64,000 nt of DNA from assembly GCF_032854445.1 (NCBI RefSeq), contig NC_088296.1, positions 21,691,853-21,755,852 on the forward strand, read 5' to 3'. A program made the translations under genes and the position numbers. Below the pieces are notes generated by a model, which ran no database searches, was not told the origin of the DNA, and saw only the letters and a list, made by a program, of their open reading frames with translations. This DNA is from Liolophura sinensis. Its lineage: Eukaryota; Mollusca; Polyplacophora; Chitonida; Chitonidae. Numbering within the stretch: position 1 is the stretch's first letter; every line of letters starts with the position of its first letter. This document shows, one piece after another, positions 1 through 10,672 of this stretch.

Positions 1-2
1 AC

Positions 3-762
3 ATCATTAAACTAAATACATATCGTCTAACCTTCAACAGTAAATCTATTCCGGCGTATATCTACATTGGCCCGTATAGGGTCAGTGTGGGCTTATATAT
101 ACCTAACCCAACACGTTGTTTTAACTGTCAAAAGTTTGGTCATGGCAAAGGCGAATGTAAAAATAAACTGGTTTGTTTTCGGTGTGGCAGTGAAGGTCAT
201 GATGGTTCCGACTGTAGCAGCACAGTTAAGTGCTGCAATTGCAGTGGAGATCACGTGGCCTCCTCTAGGGACTGCCCACTCTTCTTAAAAGAAAAACAAA
301 TGATCACTATAAAAACTAAAAACAACATTTCAGATCAGGAGGGCCGCAAACTAATACCTCCTAATACTTCACTGCAGACTTCATTTACCAATGCGGTCAT
401 ACGAGTAGCATCTGTTGCTACTCAAACCTTCTTGACTTGGCCCATTGGAAACGACAAAAAAAGTTCTCTATCTTTACCTGCCCGTAACTCCTGTTCAACC
501 CGGACCACTACATTAACTTAAAAAAGCAGTAAATATTAGAAAACAAACTGATAAACCTGAATCTGCTCAAACCAAAAACAAACCTGCCAGAACTAAGTCC
601 GAAAATAAATCTGGTAATGAAAATAATAAACATTTTGGCCCCATAGAGCGTCCCTCTAAGGCCACTAGGGACCCTGTCCAAACTTTTAATAGGTTTGGAT
701 CGTTGGAGGACGAAGTGCAACCGATGGCCGCCGCGGCAGACAAGTTTTATCAAGTGGAGTAG
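3..762 (+). pseudogene. LINE ORF1 fragment with three CCHC-type zinc knuckles
   Basis: An open frame enters from the left window edge and runs to a stop at 519-521. Coding-like sequence continues in another frame to a stop near 762, so there is at least one frameshift. Three zinc knuckles are visible: CFNCQKFGHGKGEC, CFRCGSEGHDGSDC and a third starting CCNCSGDH. A later segment containing RPSKATRDPVQTF matches the same region of ORF1 in the LINE at 40,707-45,916 (RPSKATRNPIQTY), so both belong to one family. In such non-LTR retrotransposons ORF1 is an RNA-binding protein. Sequence upstream lies outside the window and the ORF2 part is not present after about 765. Confidence 0.85.
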
Positions 763-779
763 ATCTTAAAAAGGAAACG

Positions 780-1399
780 TCACCGAGGAAAACTGTACTA
801 TTGGGCTGGATCGGCTATCTATCCAGCTTTAATCCTTGGGTGCCAGCCACGGACGTCAAACGTATTTAACTCCGAGGGTAACAGGCGTAACTGTCACTCA
901 CTATCGACCTACCTCAAGGGATGGATCAGTGGGTACAAGGCTTGCGTGAGAATAAAGGCACCAGCCGTTCTCGAAGTTTTCTTGTACATCGGAGTTTTAG
1001 TGGGTGGATTAGCGCGCAGCAGACCAGTCGACCCTTCAAAATCTACAAGGGCAATTGAGCAGGACGCTCCTCCGCTGATCCGGGAAGCCTTTGTCCGCCC
1101 CCAACGCCGTCACCACCACCATGACCACCGTCGACGCCAAGTGACATTTCGCGTCGGCTTGACAGCACCGTCCCAGACGAGAACCTGACCTCCACCCCGC
1201 TACCCAACACTTCAGTACCGATCACCGTTTCCACACCCGTCTCTTCTTCACCCAACATGGCGTTGAGCGGCTGCAGTAGCAGCAGCAGTCCGTCTATCGC
1301 GGCCTCCCCACCCGCAGGGACGGGGAGGCCGCACTGGCCGCACTGGCCTCCCGCACTGTACATCACCCTCACCCGTACAACCAGCTGAACTGACTCAAC
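780..1399 (+). other. GC-rich region with Pro/Ser/Thr-rich coding-like stretches, unassigned
   Basis: No family is recognised here. Around 1,190-1,395 one frame reads as a Ser/Pro/Thr-rich, probably disordered stretch (for example the run SSPNMALSGCSSSSSPS), and 1,100-1,135 encodes a His-rich patch in another frame. Composition resembles the virus-like block that follows rather than the LINE that precedes it, so this may be a degraded N-terminal extension of the ATPase or another viral gene. A deleted polymerase end is possible but nothing supports it. Confidence 0.3.
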
Positions 1400-2263
1400 C
1401 AGCTTCTCCATCCAAGGATACTCGATGGGAGCATCCGTTTATCTGCATCATCAGTGCAATTGGTGTGGAATGTCCGTGTTTATTTGATTGGTGTTTTACG
1501 CCGTACTCAAGAATATTTCACTTACACGACGGCGGCCAGCATTATGGTGGGTGGAAACCGGGCAGAGCCCGGGGGAAAGCCACGACCATCTGCACGTTGC
1601 TGGCAGACCTTGCCACTTACGGCCGGAGAGGAAGCCAGCATGAGCTGGACTTGAACTCACAGGGACTGCATTGGTGAGAGGCTCTTGGGTCATTACGCTG
1701 CGCTAGCGCGCTAACCGACTGATCCACGGAAGCCCCCTCCGTGTTTGTGAAACGGTTGGTGGCGCATGCTCAAACTCTCATTTACCGACCCCCACTATGC
1801 GTTGTATGGCGTTAAGATGAGTAGCAGCCGTTGTACACCACGTTACCCAGTGTTCGGTTTGAAGGTGTGCCCGTCACCATTCGACCCCGTGGGAGGGGAC
1901 GTTAGTCCTCGTGGATGATTTGATGGCCGAAGCGAACGAACGCGTGACAAAACTCTTTACCAAAGGCAGCCACCACAGCAATATTAGCGTGGTGTAGATC
2001 GTACAGACCTTCTTCAATAAAACCAAAGATCATCGCAACACCAGTGTGAACGCACAGTACTTGATGTTGTTCACATTACCACGATCGCTAAACATATGGC
2101 TCCGGGGCGAAAGCAGTACAAGCGCAAGGCGTTTGGGGATGCTACCGCGTAACCTGACGGGTATTTGCTGGTGGATTTTAAGCAAGCCACACCCGACAAC
2201 CTGCAACATCCCACCATCATCTTCCCCGAGGAGGTTAAGCACGCCTACCTGCCCAAGTCATGA
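1400..2263 (+). pseudogene. Genome-packaging ATPase (FtsK/HerA-like, A32-type), interrupted by a SINE
   Basis: The clearest part is about 1,900-2,095, which encodes a Walker-B-like strand LVLVDDLMAE followed by TKLFTKGSHHS. These are typical of the packaging ATPase of Polintons and adintoviruses, which pumps DNA into the capsid. An in-frame TAG at 1,995-1,997 and at least one frameshift after about 2,095 break it. The C-terminal end is read at about 2,165-2,260 (IIFPEEVKHAYLPKS then TGA). Coding-like sequence also lies left of the SINE (about 1,400-1,475), where a decayed P-loop region would be expected, and right of it (1,747 onward), so the SINE at 1,482-1,737 sits inside the gene. The stop overlaps the start of the next gene as ATGA. 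The SINE-flank assignment is inference. Confidence 0.75.
1482..1737 (-). mobile_element. SINE type A, tRNA-headed, with 9-bp target site duplication
   Basis: On the minus strand this reads as a tRNA-derived head (A-box-like TTAGCGCGCTAGCGC and B-box-like GAGTTCAAGTCC) followed by a body and a tail of the form GAGTACGGCGTAAAACACC. It is about 256 bp. The direct repeat TCCGTGTTT at 1,473-1,481 and 1,738-1,746 is a good target site duplication. It lies inside the virus-like ATPase gene. Confidence 0.88.
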
Positions 2264-2660
2264 AACTTACTACGCGCGATCTAGCAAATCAGTTGTTCTT
2301 ATGTCAAGGACGCACGATGTCACGCAAGAATATGTTAAATGGAAACTTTCCACTATCGCCGGCTGAAAGGGGGAAGTTTCAGCGGCACAAGACGGGTGTT
2401 TGCACCTTTATCAAGAAAAGTGTTCTCCTGCATAAGAAAGGACTGACTGTTCAACGCGGTGGTCTCACTGGAGCGCTGCTCGGCCCCCTCCTCACAGCCG
2501 CACGAGCCCTCATCTGTGACATAGTTAAGAGCATGGAGGGAGGTAATGCAGCACGCCAAGAAAATAGCCTAGGTCGAGCCGCGGCTATTAGACACCCTCA
2601 CGGGGCCACCATCCCGTACCCGTGCCCAGCACTGTTAAACCATCAACGCGCTCGACCAAG
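2260..2660 (+). pseudogene. Small hydrophobic virion-associated protein of the Polinton block
   Basis: An ATG at 2,260 overlaps the ATPase stop. The first roughly 90 codons are open and encode a basic stretch followed by a Gly/Leu/Ala hydrophobic segment (GGLTGALLGPLLTAARALI) at about residues 67-85. A protein of this kind commonly sits between the ATPase and penton genes in this element class. Its exact role is not established, though a membrane-active or minor capsid function is plausible. After about 2,535 the conserved-looking reading shifts frame and meets a stop, so the gene is broken. Family assignment rests on position and composition. Confidence 0.55.
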
Positions 2661-2662
2661 AG

Positions 2663-3325
2663 ATGGCATCGATCCTCCACGACACGACTCTCTCGGACGA
2701 TGGGTTGGTTAAAATACAGTTCCCCCGGATCTGGTTCAACATGGGGCAAGACGAAGTGTGGTATGTCTTAGACTCCAAAGAGGACCCGCACCGTGCTAAG
2801 CATAAGTTAACATTGCCAGCAGGTTATTACCCTTCACCCAAAAACCTCGCCCAGGGCCTGACCGACTTGTTCACCCACACACACATCCCTTTACTCAAGG
2901 CTCACGCCCGTCATATGACGTATAGTTTAGATGTGCAGCGGAAATACAGCCTGCGGTTTCAGAAAGAACTGAGAACCAGTTTCAGCCCGCGTGTAAAGCA
3001 GCTTATGAATTTACCGCACGGTTGGCTCATGAGGCCGGCGGAACTGTCACATGTCGCTGCGTAGAATTTACATGCCACCACACCCACGCTGTACATGTAC
3101 ACGGACATTGTCGAACCGCGTGTGCTGGCGCCGCAGCTGCGGCTGGTCACCACGAAAGGGAAGTACGGGCAGCAATTCTCCGACACCTTCCAACACGTGG
3201 AATGCATCCCCATGTGGCGCAAGCATTTCTGGACGGTGGACATTGTTATCAGGGACGACATGGGCCAACTCGTCGCATTTAAACGCGGTAAAGTGGTCCT
3301 GATACTTAACTTTCGACAGCTGCTA
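2663..3325 (+). pseudogene. Penton-like minor capsid protein, broken
   Basis: The first part (2,663-3,064) encodes IQFPRIWFNM and then LPAGYYPSPKNL, motifs I associate with the penton-like minor capsid protein of Polintons/adintoviruses. The second part shifts frame at about 3,090 and reads TDIVEPRVLAPQLRLVTT and later HFWTVDIVIRDDMGQLV, ending near 3,325 at a typical C-terminal region. So there is one clear frameshift, and the N-terminal domain looks shortened, with the ATG at 2,663 possibly fused by deletion to the preceding gene. In virions this protein would occupy the capsid vertices. It could instead be a different minor capsid protein, but its place directly before the small Gly-rich gene and the capsid gene supports the call. 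Confidence 0.6.
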
Positions 3326-3339
3326 TTATTACCTTTGCC

Positions 3340-3580
3340 ATGTGCCGATCCTACATCGACTATTACATCATGCAAGCCGGCGGAGGTGGGTTACCTGTGT
3401 TTCGGGGAGCCGTTGTACAGCGTGATAACGGCTTGCTCGGCAGTTGCATCAAAATGGCGTAGCGCTTGTTAAAGCCGGCTGTGTAGGCGTTGAGTAAAAC
3501 TGCGTTGCGTGCTGGACTGAAAGTCATGGACGACGTGTGGCCCGAAAGAGTGCTCCCACACGTCCTCACCTGCCCGTTGG
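3340..3580 (+). pseudogene. Small Gly-rich, basic virion peptide (adenoviral pVI/pX-like position)
   Basis: An ATG at 3,340 opens a frame encoding Tyr and Gly motifs (YYIMQAGGGLPVFRG, then QRDNGLLGS) followed by an alanine/lysine-rich helix-like stretch. Two in-frame TAG codons at 3,460-3,462 and 3,484-3,486 interrupt it. Short proteins with this Tyr-Gly-Gly N-terminus followed by an amphipathic region usually precede the major capsid gene in this element class, and a role in membrane penetration or core condensation has been proposed for them. Function here is inference from order and composition. Confidence 0.55.
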
Positions 3581-3689
3581 GCCTAGAAGACACACGCTCT
3601 CCCGCCGACCTCGACGCACCAAACCACGGTCCGCACCAAATCTATTTACCAAACGAGTGTTGTCCGTCGGTCACCAGTGGCTTTGATTT

Positions 3690-4655
3690 GTGGACCTTCC
3701 CCCTTTCGACACCAGCATTCGAGGTCACTCGGATGCCTACAGTCCTATCGCCAGCCTGAGCGACGCGGGACACGTGGAGTTTCTATTTACCAACGCGGAC
3801 GGTGACACTTACTTAGACTTGTCCAACACGATGTTTTGCGTGAAGGCCAAAATCACCGTTTCCAGCAATATGTACCGGTTCCTTGCCTACTTGGGGACTT
3901 TGTTGCCTTACGGCGCAGAGGCCAAGAACACCCAGCTGTCCCCTGCCTTGTGGTACACGGACGCCCCATGGAGGTTTGACGAGACGGATTAGACCAACAT
4001 AGGGTTTGACAAACGGCTGCAGCTCACAGCCCAAGGTCGGTCGGATGACATGCTGGGGCGCCTGCACTGCGACATGTTCCTGTAACGGCGTCACCTGCTA
4101 AACAACGTGAGCGTCCGCATCCGTATCACCCCGTCCAAGGAAGCATTTGCCTTAATGTCCAGTGAGGAAAGTCTTCACAAAAGACCCGCTTGAAGGAGAT
4201 GTTGATCTTTGTGTGGAAGTCACCAGCGGTGTTCAACTGGGGCATTTGAAAGCGTTGGCCTAAGCCCCTACCAAGTACCCTATCCGCCGCGTGCTGACCA
4301 AGTACTTCTCCGTGGCCAAAGGCCACACCCTCATCAACGAACAAAACCTATTTTTGGGCACCTTACTGACAAGCTTAGTGGTAAAATGTGTGAGCAACAC
4401 GGCCTTTGACAGAAAATACTCTAAAAATCCGTTTCATTTTCAGCACTTGTGCAAAAACCTTGTCTCCTTGCGTATCGGCGGACATCAAATCCCTGCCCAG
4501 CCCCTGACATCCAATTTTCAGACCGGGAATTTCGTCAGAACGTACATGAATCTCTTTACCAACACGGGGAAAGTGTTTCACAACGAAGGGAACTTCAGCA
4601 GGCAACACGCTGCTTTGTTTTGACTTCACCTCCGACCTCCACGACGATCACTAAC
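3690..4655 (+). pseudogene. Major capsid protein, double jelly roll (F54H12.2-like family), broken
   Basis: From an ATG at 3,690 the frame encodes a typical N-terminal strand region (PIASLSDAGHVEF, then GDTYLDLSNTMFCVKAKI) and LPYGAEAKNTQLSPALWY. I recognise these as the F54H12.2-like capsid proteins of Maverick/Polinton elements in animals. In-frame stops occur at 3,990-3,992 and 4,083-4,085, followed by frameshifts near 4,180 and 4,270. The C-terminal third is read in another frame at 4,291-4,623, and a last segment (GNTLLCFDFTSDLHDDH, then TAA) in a further frame to about 4,655. The region between the first two N-terminal motifs appears shortened relative to a full capsid protein, whose usual length exceeds what fits here. 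The product would form the capsid hexons. Confidence 0.75.
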
Positions 4656-4815
4656 TGAATCTTAAAAGGACATGTGGTTTGCCAGCCCACTGCCGAAAGC
4701 CATTAACGTTGTGTGCTACGCCGTATTCAAAAATAGCATAGAAATAGACAAAAGCCGAAACGAAACGAAACGAAAGCTCTGTGAATTCGCCAGTTGAAAA
4801 GAAAAACAAAACGAG

Positions 4816-5202
4816 ATGGACACGGTGCAATTGCGTGGTGTGCTACAGGCGGCTGTGTTTCCCCGCGCCGTGCTGGAGGATGTCTACGCTCGGGACCACA
4901 ACACTCTGGGCGTGCGTCAACAACATAGACACGTGCCTCCGCCCTGGACAACATTGGGTAGCCGTCTTCATAGACGTTTGCCCAGACCCACACCGTTTTT
5001 GAGTACAGTACTTTCATTCGTACGGACTACTACCCCTCCACACAGATATCACCGCTTGGTTCAACCGGAGGACACACCACTGGACGTCGAATGTTCGGCG
5101 GCTGCAGAGTCTGGACAATGTAGACAATACTGCGTGAATTACTTAACCCAGCGGGTTCGAGATCGTCCGATGGACGCAGCTGCACATACGTTGGACACGT
5201 AA
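4816..5202 (+). pseudogene. Adenain-like cysteine protease, frameshifted
   Basis: The gene starts at ATG 4,816. The start codon is preceded by about 160 bp of AT-richer, noncoding-looking leader. The N-terminal part is in frame with the ATG, the central part with GQHWVAVFID (catalytic His region) is in another frame at about 4,900-5,000, and the C-terminal part with QYCVNYL (catalytic Cys region) returns to the first frame at about 5,120-5,200. So His and Cys of the adenain/Ulp1-type triad are both still encoded, but not in one frame. Adenain-like proteases mature the capsid proteins in adenoviruses and Polintons. Position just after the capsid gene fits. Confidence 0.72.
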
Positions 5203-5237
5203 TGCATGACATACAATAACAACGTCGAGGCAACCAT

Positions 5238-5651
5238 TTGTCCCCCACCGCCCGCAGCTCAGCCTGCGTCTTGGGCTGTCGCTGTGAGTGGGGTAAGCCG
5301 TACCGTTGCAGAAAAGGCACGCAAGGCTGGGTTACTTTAGCGCAGGCAAAGAAACGCACACGCCCATATGGATACCAGCTCATACCCCTAGGACTGGATG
5401 TACCCTATGTTTTCGCTTACTTCCCGGCGCAAGTCTTGAGGTGTCAATCGTCACCGGTCGTTGTAGTTTCCGTGGAACTGGAAGACGGCGAGACGTCCGT
5501 CAGTGTGGGCGAACCCGTCACGGGGGAATTGCCTATCACTGACCCGTTTCTCCGTATGGTTTAGTCGGTGGCGGATGGGTACCCCCAGCTGGTGCGACTG
5601 CCAGTCCAGCCATTTTTCATCCAGACACCCTGTCACGTCGCCATCGGATGA
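5238..5651 (+). pseudogene. Unidentified ORF downstream of the protease
   Basis: An open frame starts at ATG 5,238 and runs to a TAG at 5,562-5,564. The same frame then remains open and coding-like (VADGYPQLVRLPVQPFFI) to a TGA at 5,649-5,651. The composition matches the preceding viral genes, and the acidic, Val-rich stretch VVVVSVELEDGETSVSVGE looks like a real beta-rich protein. I do not recognise a family. Given its place at the end of the virus-like block it may be an element-specific accessory or capsid-associated protein. Only one stop breaks it. Confidence 0.4.
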
Positions 5652-5832
5652 AGTGACCCGCCGGTATGGGTAAGGCCAGAAAGGCCTAGTACAGTGCGTT
5701 AGCATCAAACCCAACGACCCGCTGACAGAGGTTACCTCCCCGTATATGGGTCATGCTTCGTTGGTGGCACGAATGTTTTGTTTAGGCAGTCGATCATGTC
5801 TTTGTCTCTTTCACCCATGAGCGTTAACACAT
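5652..5832. other. GC-rich junction between virus-like block and satellite
   Basis: No gene is recognised. The base composition is still that of the virus-like block. AGCGTTAAC at 5,820-5,828 lies just before the first satellite unit and recurs just after the last unit at 11,238-11,246. Confidence 0.4.
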
Positions 5833-6407
5833 AATCCAACGCCGTATACATGTACAATATGAAGGTTGGTGTGCATAATCAAACACTATATACATGTACA
5901 ATATGAAGGCTGATGTGCATAATCCAACGCCGTATACATGTACAATATGAAGGCTGGTGTGCATAATCCAACGCCGTATACATGTACAATATGAAGGTTG
6001 GTGTGCATAATCAAACACCATATACATGTACAATATGAAGGCTGATGTGCATAATCCAACGCCATATACATGTACAATATGAAGGCTGGTGTGCATAATC
6101 CAGCGCCGTAAGCATTTACAATATGAAGGCTGGTGTGCATAATCCAATGCCGTAAGCATTTACAATATGAAGGCTGGTGTACATAATCCAACGCTGTATA
6201 CATGTACAATATGAAGGCTGATGTACATAATTCAACGCCGTATACATGTACAATATGAAGGCTGGTGTGCATAATCCAACGCCATATACATGTACAATAT
6301 GAAGGCTGGTGTATATGATCCAACGCCGTATACATGTACAATATGAAGGCTGGTGTGCATAATCCAACGCCGTATACATGTACAATATGAAGGCTGATGT
6401 ACATAAT

Positions 6408-9400
6408 TCAACGCCGTATACATGTACAATATGAAGGCTGGTGTGCATAATCCAAAGCCGTATACATGTACAATATGAAGGCTGGTGTGCATAATCCAAA
6501 GCCGTATACATGCACAATGTGAAGGCTGGTGTGCATAATCCAACGCCGTATACATGTACAATGTGAAGGCTGGTGTGCATAGTCCAACGCCTTATACATG
6601 TACAATATGAAGGCTGGTGTGCATAATCCAACGCCGTATACATGTACAATATGAAGGCTGGTGTGCATAATCCAACGCCGTATACATGTACAATATGAAG
6701 GCTGGTGTGTATAATCCAACGCCGTATACATGTACAATATGAAGGCTGGTGTGCATAATCCAACGCCGTATACATGTACAATATGAAGGTTGGTGTGCAT
6801 AATCCAATGCCGTATACATGTACAATATGAAGGCTGGTGTACATAATCCAATGCCGTATACATGTACAATATGAAGGCTGGTGTGCATAATCCAAAGCCG
6901 TATGCATGTACAACATGAAGGCCGGTGTGCATATTCCAACACCTTATACATGTACAATATGAAGGCTGGTGTGCATAATCCAACGCCGTATACATGTACA
7001 ATATGAAGGCTGGTGTACATAATCCAATGTTGTATACATGTACAATATGAAGGCTGGTGTGCATAATCCAACGCCGTATACATGTACAATATGAAGGCTG
7101 GTGTACATAATCCAATGCCGTATACATGTACAATATAAAAGCTGGTGTGCATAGTCCAAAGCCGTATGCATGTACAACATGAAGGCTGGTGTGCATATTC
7201 CAACACCTTATACATGTACAATATGAAGGCTGGTGTGCATAATCCAACGCCGTATACATGTACAATATGAAGGCTGGTGTACATAATCCAACGCCGTATA
7301 CATGTACAATATGAAGGTTGGTGTGCATAATCCAATGCCGTATACATGTACAATATGAAGGCTGGTGTACATAATCCAATGCCGTATACATGTACAATAT
7401 GAAGGCTGGTGTGCATAATCCCACGCCGTATACATGTACAGTATGAAGGCTGGTGTACATAATCCAACGACGTATACATGTACAATATGAAGGTTGATGT
7501 GCATAATCCAATGCTGTATGCATGTACAATATGAAGGTTGGTGTGCATAATCCAACGCCTTATGCATGTACACTATGAAGGCTGGTGTGCATAATCCAGC
7601 GCCGTAAGCATTTACAATATGAAGGCTGATATGTATATTCCAACGCCGTATACATGTACAATGTGAAGGCTGGTGTGCATAATCCAACGCCGTATACATG
7701 TACAATATGAAGGCTAATGTACATAATTCAACGCCATATACATGTACAATATAAAGGTTGGTGTGCATAATCCAACGCCGTATACATGTACAATATGAAG
7801 GTTGGTGTGCATATTCCAACGCCGTATACATGTACACTATGAAGGCTGGTGTGCATAATCCAGCGCCGTAAGCATTTACAATATGAAGGCTGATATGTAT
7901 AATCCAACGCCGTATACATGTACAATGTGAAGGCTGGTGTGCATAATCCAACGCCTTATACATGTACAATATGAAGGCTGGTGTGCATAATCCAACGCCG
8001 TATACATGTACAATATGAAGGCTAATGTACATAATTCAACGCCATATACATGTACAATATGAAGGCTGGTGTGCATAATTCAACGCCGTATACATGTACA
8101 ATATGAAGGCTGGTGTGCATAATCTAACGCCGTATGCATGTACAATATAAAGGCTGGTGTGCGTAATCCAACGACGTTTACATGTACAATATGAAGGCTG
8201 ATGTGCATAATCCAACGCCGTATACATGTACAATATGAAGGCTGGTGTGCATAATTCAACGACGTATACATGTACAATATGAAGGCTGGTGTGCATAATC
8301 CAACGCCGTATACATGTACAATATGAAGGCTGGTGTGCATAATCCAACGCCGTATGCATGTACAATATGAAGGCTGGTGTGCATAATTCAACGACGTATA
8401 CATGTACAATATGAAGGCTGATGTGCATAATCCAACGCCGTATACATGTACAATATGAAGGCTGGTGTGCATAATTCAACGACGTATACATGTACAATAT
8501 GAAGGCTGGTGTGCATAATCCAAAGCCGTATACATGTACAATATGAAGGCTGGTGTGCATAATCCAAAGCCGTATACATGCACAATGTGAAGGCTGGTGT
8601 GCATAATCCAACGCCGTATACATGTACAATGTGAAGGCTGGTGTGCATAGTCCAACGCCTTATACATGTACAATATGAAGGCTGGTGTGCATAATCCAAC
8701 GCCGTATACATGTACAATATGAAGGCTGGTGTGCATAATCCAACGCCGTATACATGTACAATATGAAGGCTGGTGTGTATAATCCAACGCCGTATACATG
8801 TACAATATGAAGGCTGGTGTGCATAATCCAACGCCGTATACATGTACAATATGAAGGTTGGTGTGCATAATCCAATGCCGTATACATGTACAATATGAAG
8901 GCTGGTGTACATAATCCAATGCCGTATACATGTACAATATGAAGGCTGGTGTGCATAATCCAAAGCCGTATGCATGTACAACATGAAGGCTGGTGTGCAT
9001 ATTCCAACACCTTATACATGTACAATATGAAGGCTGGTGTGCATAATCCAACGCCGTATACATGTACAATATGAAGGCTGGTGTACATAATCCAACGCCG
9101 TGTACATGTACAATATGAAGGTTGGTGTGCATAATCCAATGCCGTATACATGTACAATATGAAGGCTGGTGTACATAATCCAATGCCGTATACATGTACA
9201 ATATGAAGGCTGGTGTGCATAATCCCACGCCGTATACATGTACAGTATGAAGGCTGGTGTACATAATCCAACGACGTATACATGTACAATATGAAGGTTG
9301 ATGTGCATAATCCAATGCTGTATGCATGTACAATATGAAGGTTGGTGTGCATAATCCAACGCCTTATGCATGTACACTATGAAGGCTGGTGTGCATAATC

Positions 9401-10279
9401 CAGCGCCGTAAGCATTTACAATATGAAGGCTGATATGTATATTCCAACGCCGTATATATGTACAATGTGAAGGCTGGTGTGCATAATCCAACGCCGTATA
9501 CATGTACAATATGAAGGCTAATGTACATAATTCAACGCCATATACATGTACAATATAAAGGTTGGTGTGCATAATCCAACGCCGTATACATGTACAATAT
9601 GAAGGTTGGTGTGCATATTCCAACGCCGTATACATGTACACTATGAAGGCTGGTGTGCATAATCCAGCGCCGTAAGCATTTACAATATGAAGGCTGATAT
9701 GTATAATCCAACGCCGTATACATGTACAATGTGAAGGCTGGTGTGCATAATCCAACGCCTTATACATGTACAATATGAAGGCTGGTGTGCATAATCCAAC
9801 GCCGTATACATGTACAATATGAAGGCTAATGTACATAATTCAACGCCATATACATGTACAATATGAAGGCTGGTGTGCATAATTCAACGCCGTATACATG
9901 TACAATATGAAGGCTGGTGTGCATAATCTAACGCCGTATGCATGTACAATATAAAGGCTGGTGTGCGTAATCCAACGACGTTTACATGTACAATATGAAG
10001 GCTGATGTGCATAATCCAACGCCGTATACATGTACAATATGAAGGCTGGTGTGCATAATTCAACGACGTATACATGTACAATATGAAGGCTGGTGTGCAT
10101 AATCCAACGCCGTATACATGTACAATATGAAGGCTGGTGTGCATAATCCAACGCCGTATGCATGTACAATATGAAGGCTGGTGTGCATAATTCAACGACG
10201 TATACATGTACAATATGAAGGCTGATGTGCATAATCCAACGCCGTATACATGTACAATATGAAGGCTGGTGTGCATAAT
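6408..10279. repeat. Higher-order duplication inside the 44-bp satellite
   Basis: The block 6,408-8,475 (47 units, 2,068 bp) is followed by a near copy at 8,476-10,279 (41 units, 1,804 bp). Variant patterns match at an offset of 2,068 left of about 6,916 and 1,804 right of about 7,180. The 264-bp difference is a local six-unit duplication in the first block (variants at 6,916 and 7,180 are repeated). Confidence 0.8.
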
Positions 10280-10672
10280 TCAACGACGTATACAAGTACA
10301 ATATGAAGGCTGATGTGCATAATCCAACGACGTATGCATGTACATTATGAAGGCTGGTGTGCATAATTCAACGACGTATACAAGTACAATATGAAGGCTG
10401 ATGTGCATAATCCAACGCCGTATACATGTACAATATGAAGGGTGGTGTGCATAATTCAACGACGTATACATGTACAATATGAAGGCTGGTGTGCATAATC
10501 CAACGCCGTATACATGTACAATATGAAGGCTGGTGTGCATAATCCAACGCCGTATGCATGTACAATATGAAGGCTGGTGTGCATAATTCAACGACGTATA
10601 CATGTACAATATGAAGGCTGATGTGCATAATCCAACGCCGTATACATGTACAATATGAAGGCTGGTGTGCAT
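9884..10672. repeat. Nine-unit (396-bp) tandem duplication inside the satellite
   Basis: Units at 9,884-10,276 recur with few changes at 10,280-10,672. The same nine-unit pattern is present a third time at 8,080-8,472, within the larger duplicated block. Confidence 0.75.

Larger units (their letters stand above)
1400..5651 (+). mobile_element. Decayed Polinton/Maverick (adintovirus-like) morphogenesis module
   Basis: A GC-rich stretch carries six recognisable virus-like genes, all on the plus strand and closely spaced: packaging ATPase, small hydrophobic protein, penton-like minor capsid protein, small Gly-rich protein, double-jelly-roll major capsid protein and adenain-like cysteine protease, followed by an unidentified ORF. 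This combination is known from Polintons/Mavericks and adintoviruses, integrated or viral dsDNA elements of animals. Every gene has in-frame stops or frameshifts, so the copy is dead. The protein-primed DNA polymerase B and retrovirus-like integrase expected in a whole element are not seen, nor are terminal inverted repeats. The left side gives way to LINE sequence and the right side to the 44-bp satellite. Base composition is clearly richer in G+C than the flanking DNA. Confidence 0.8.
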
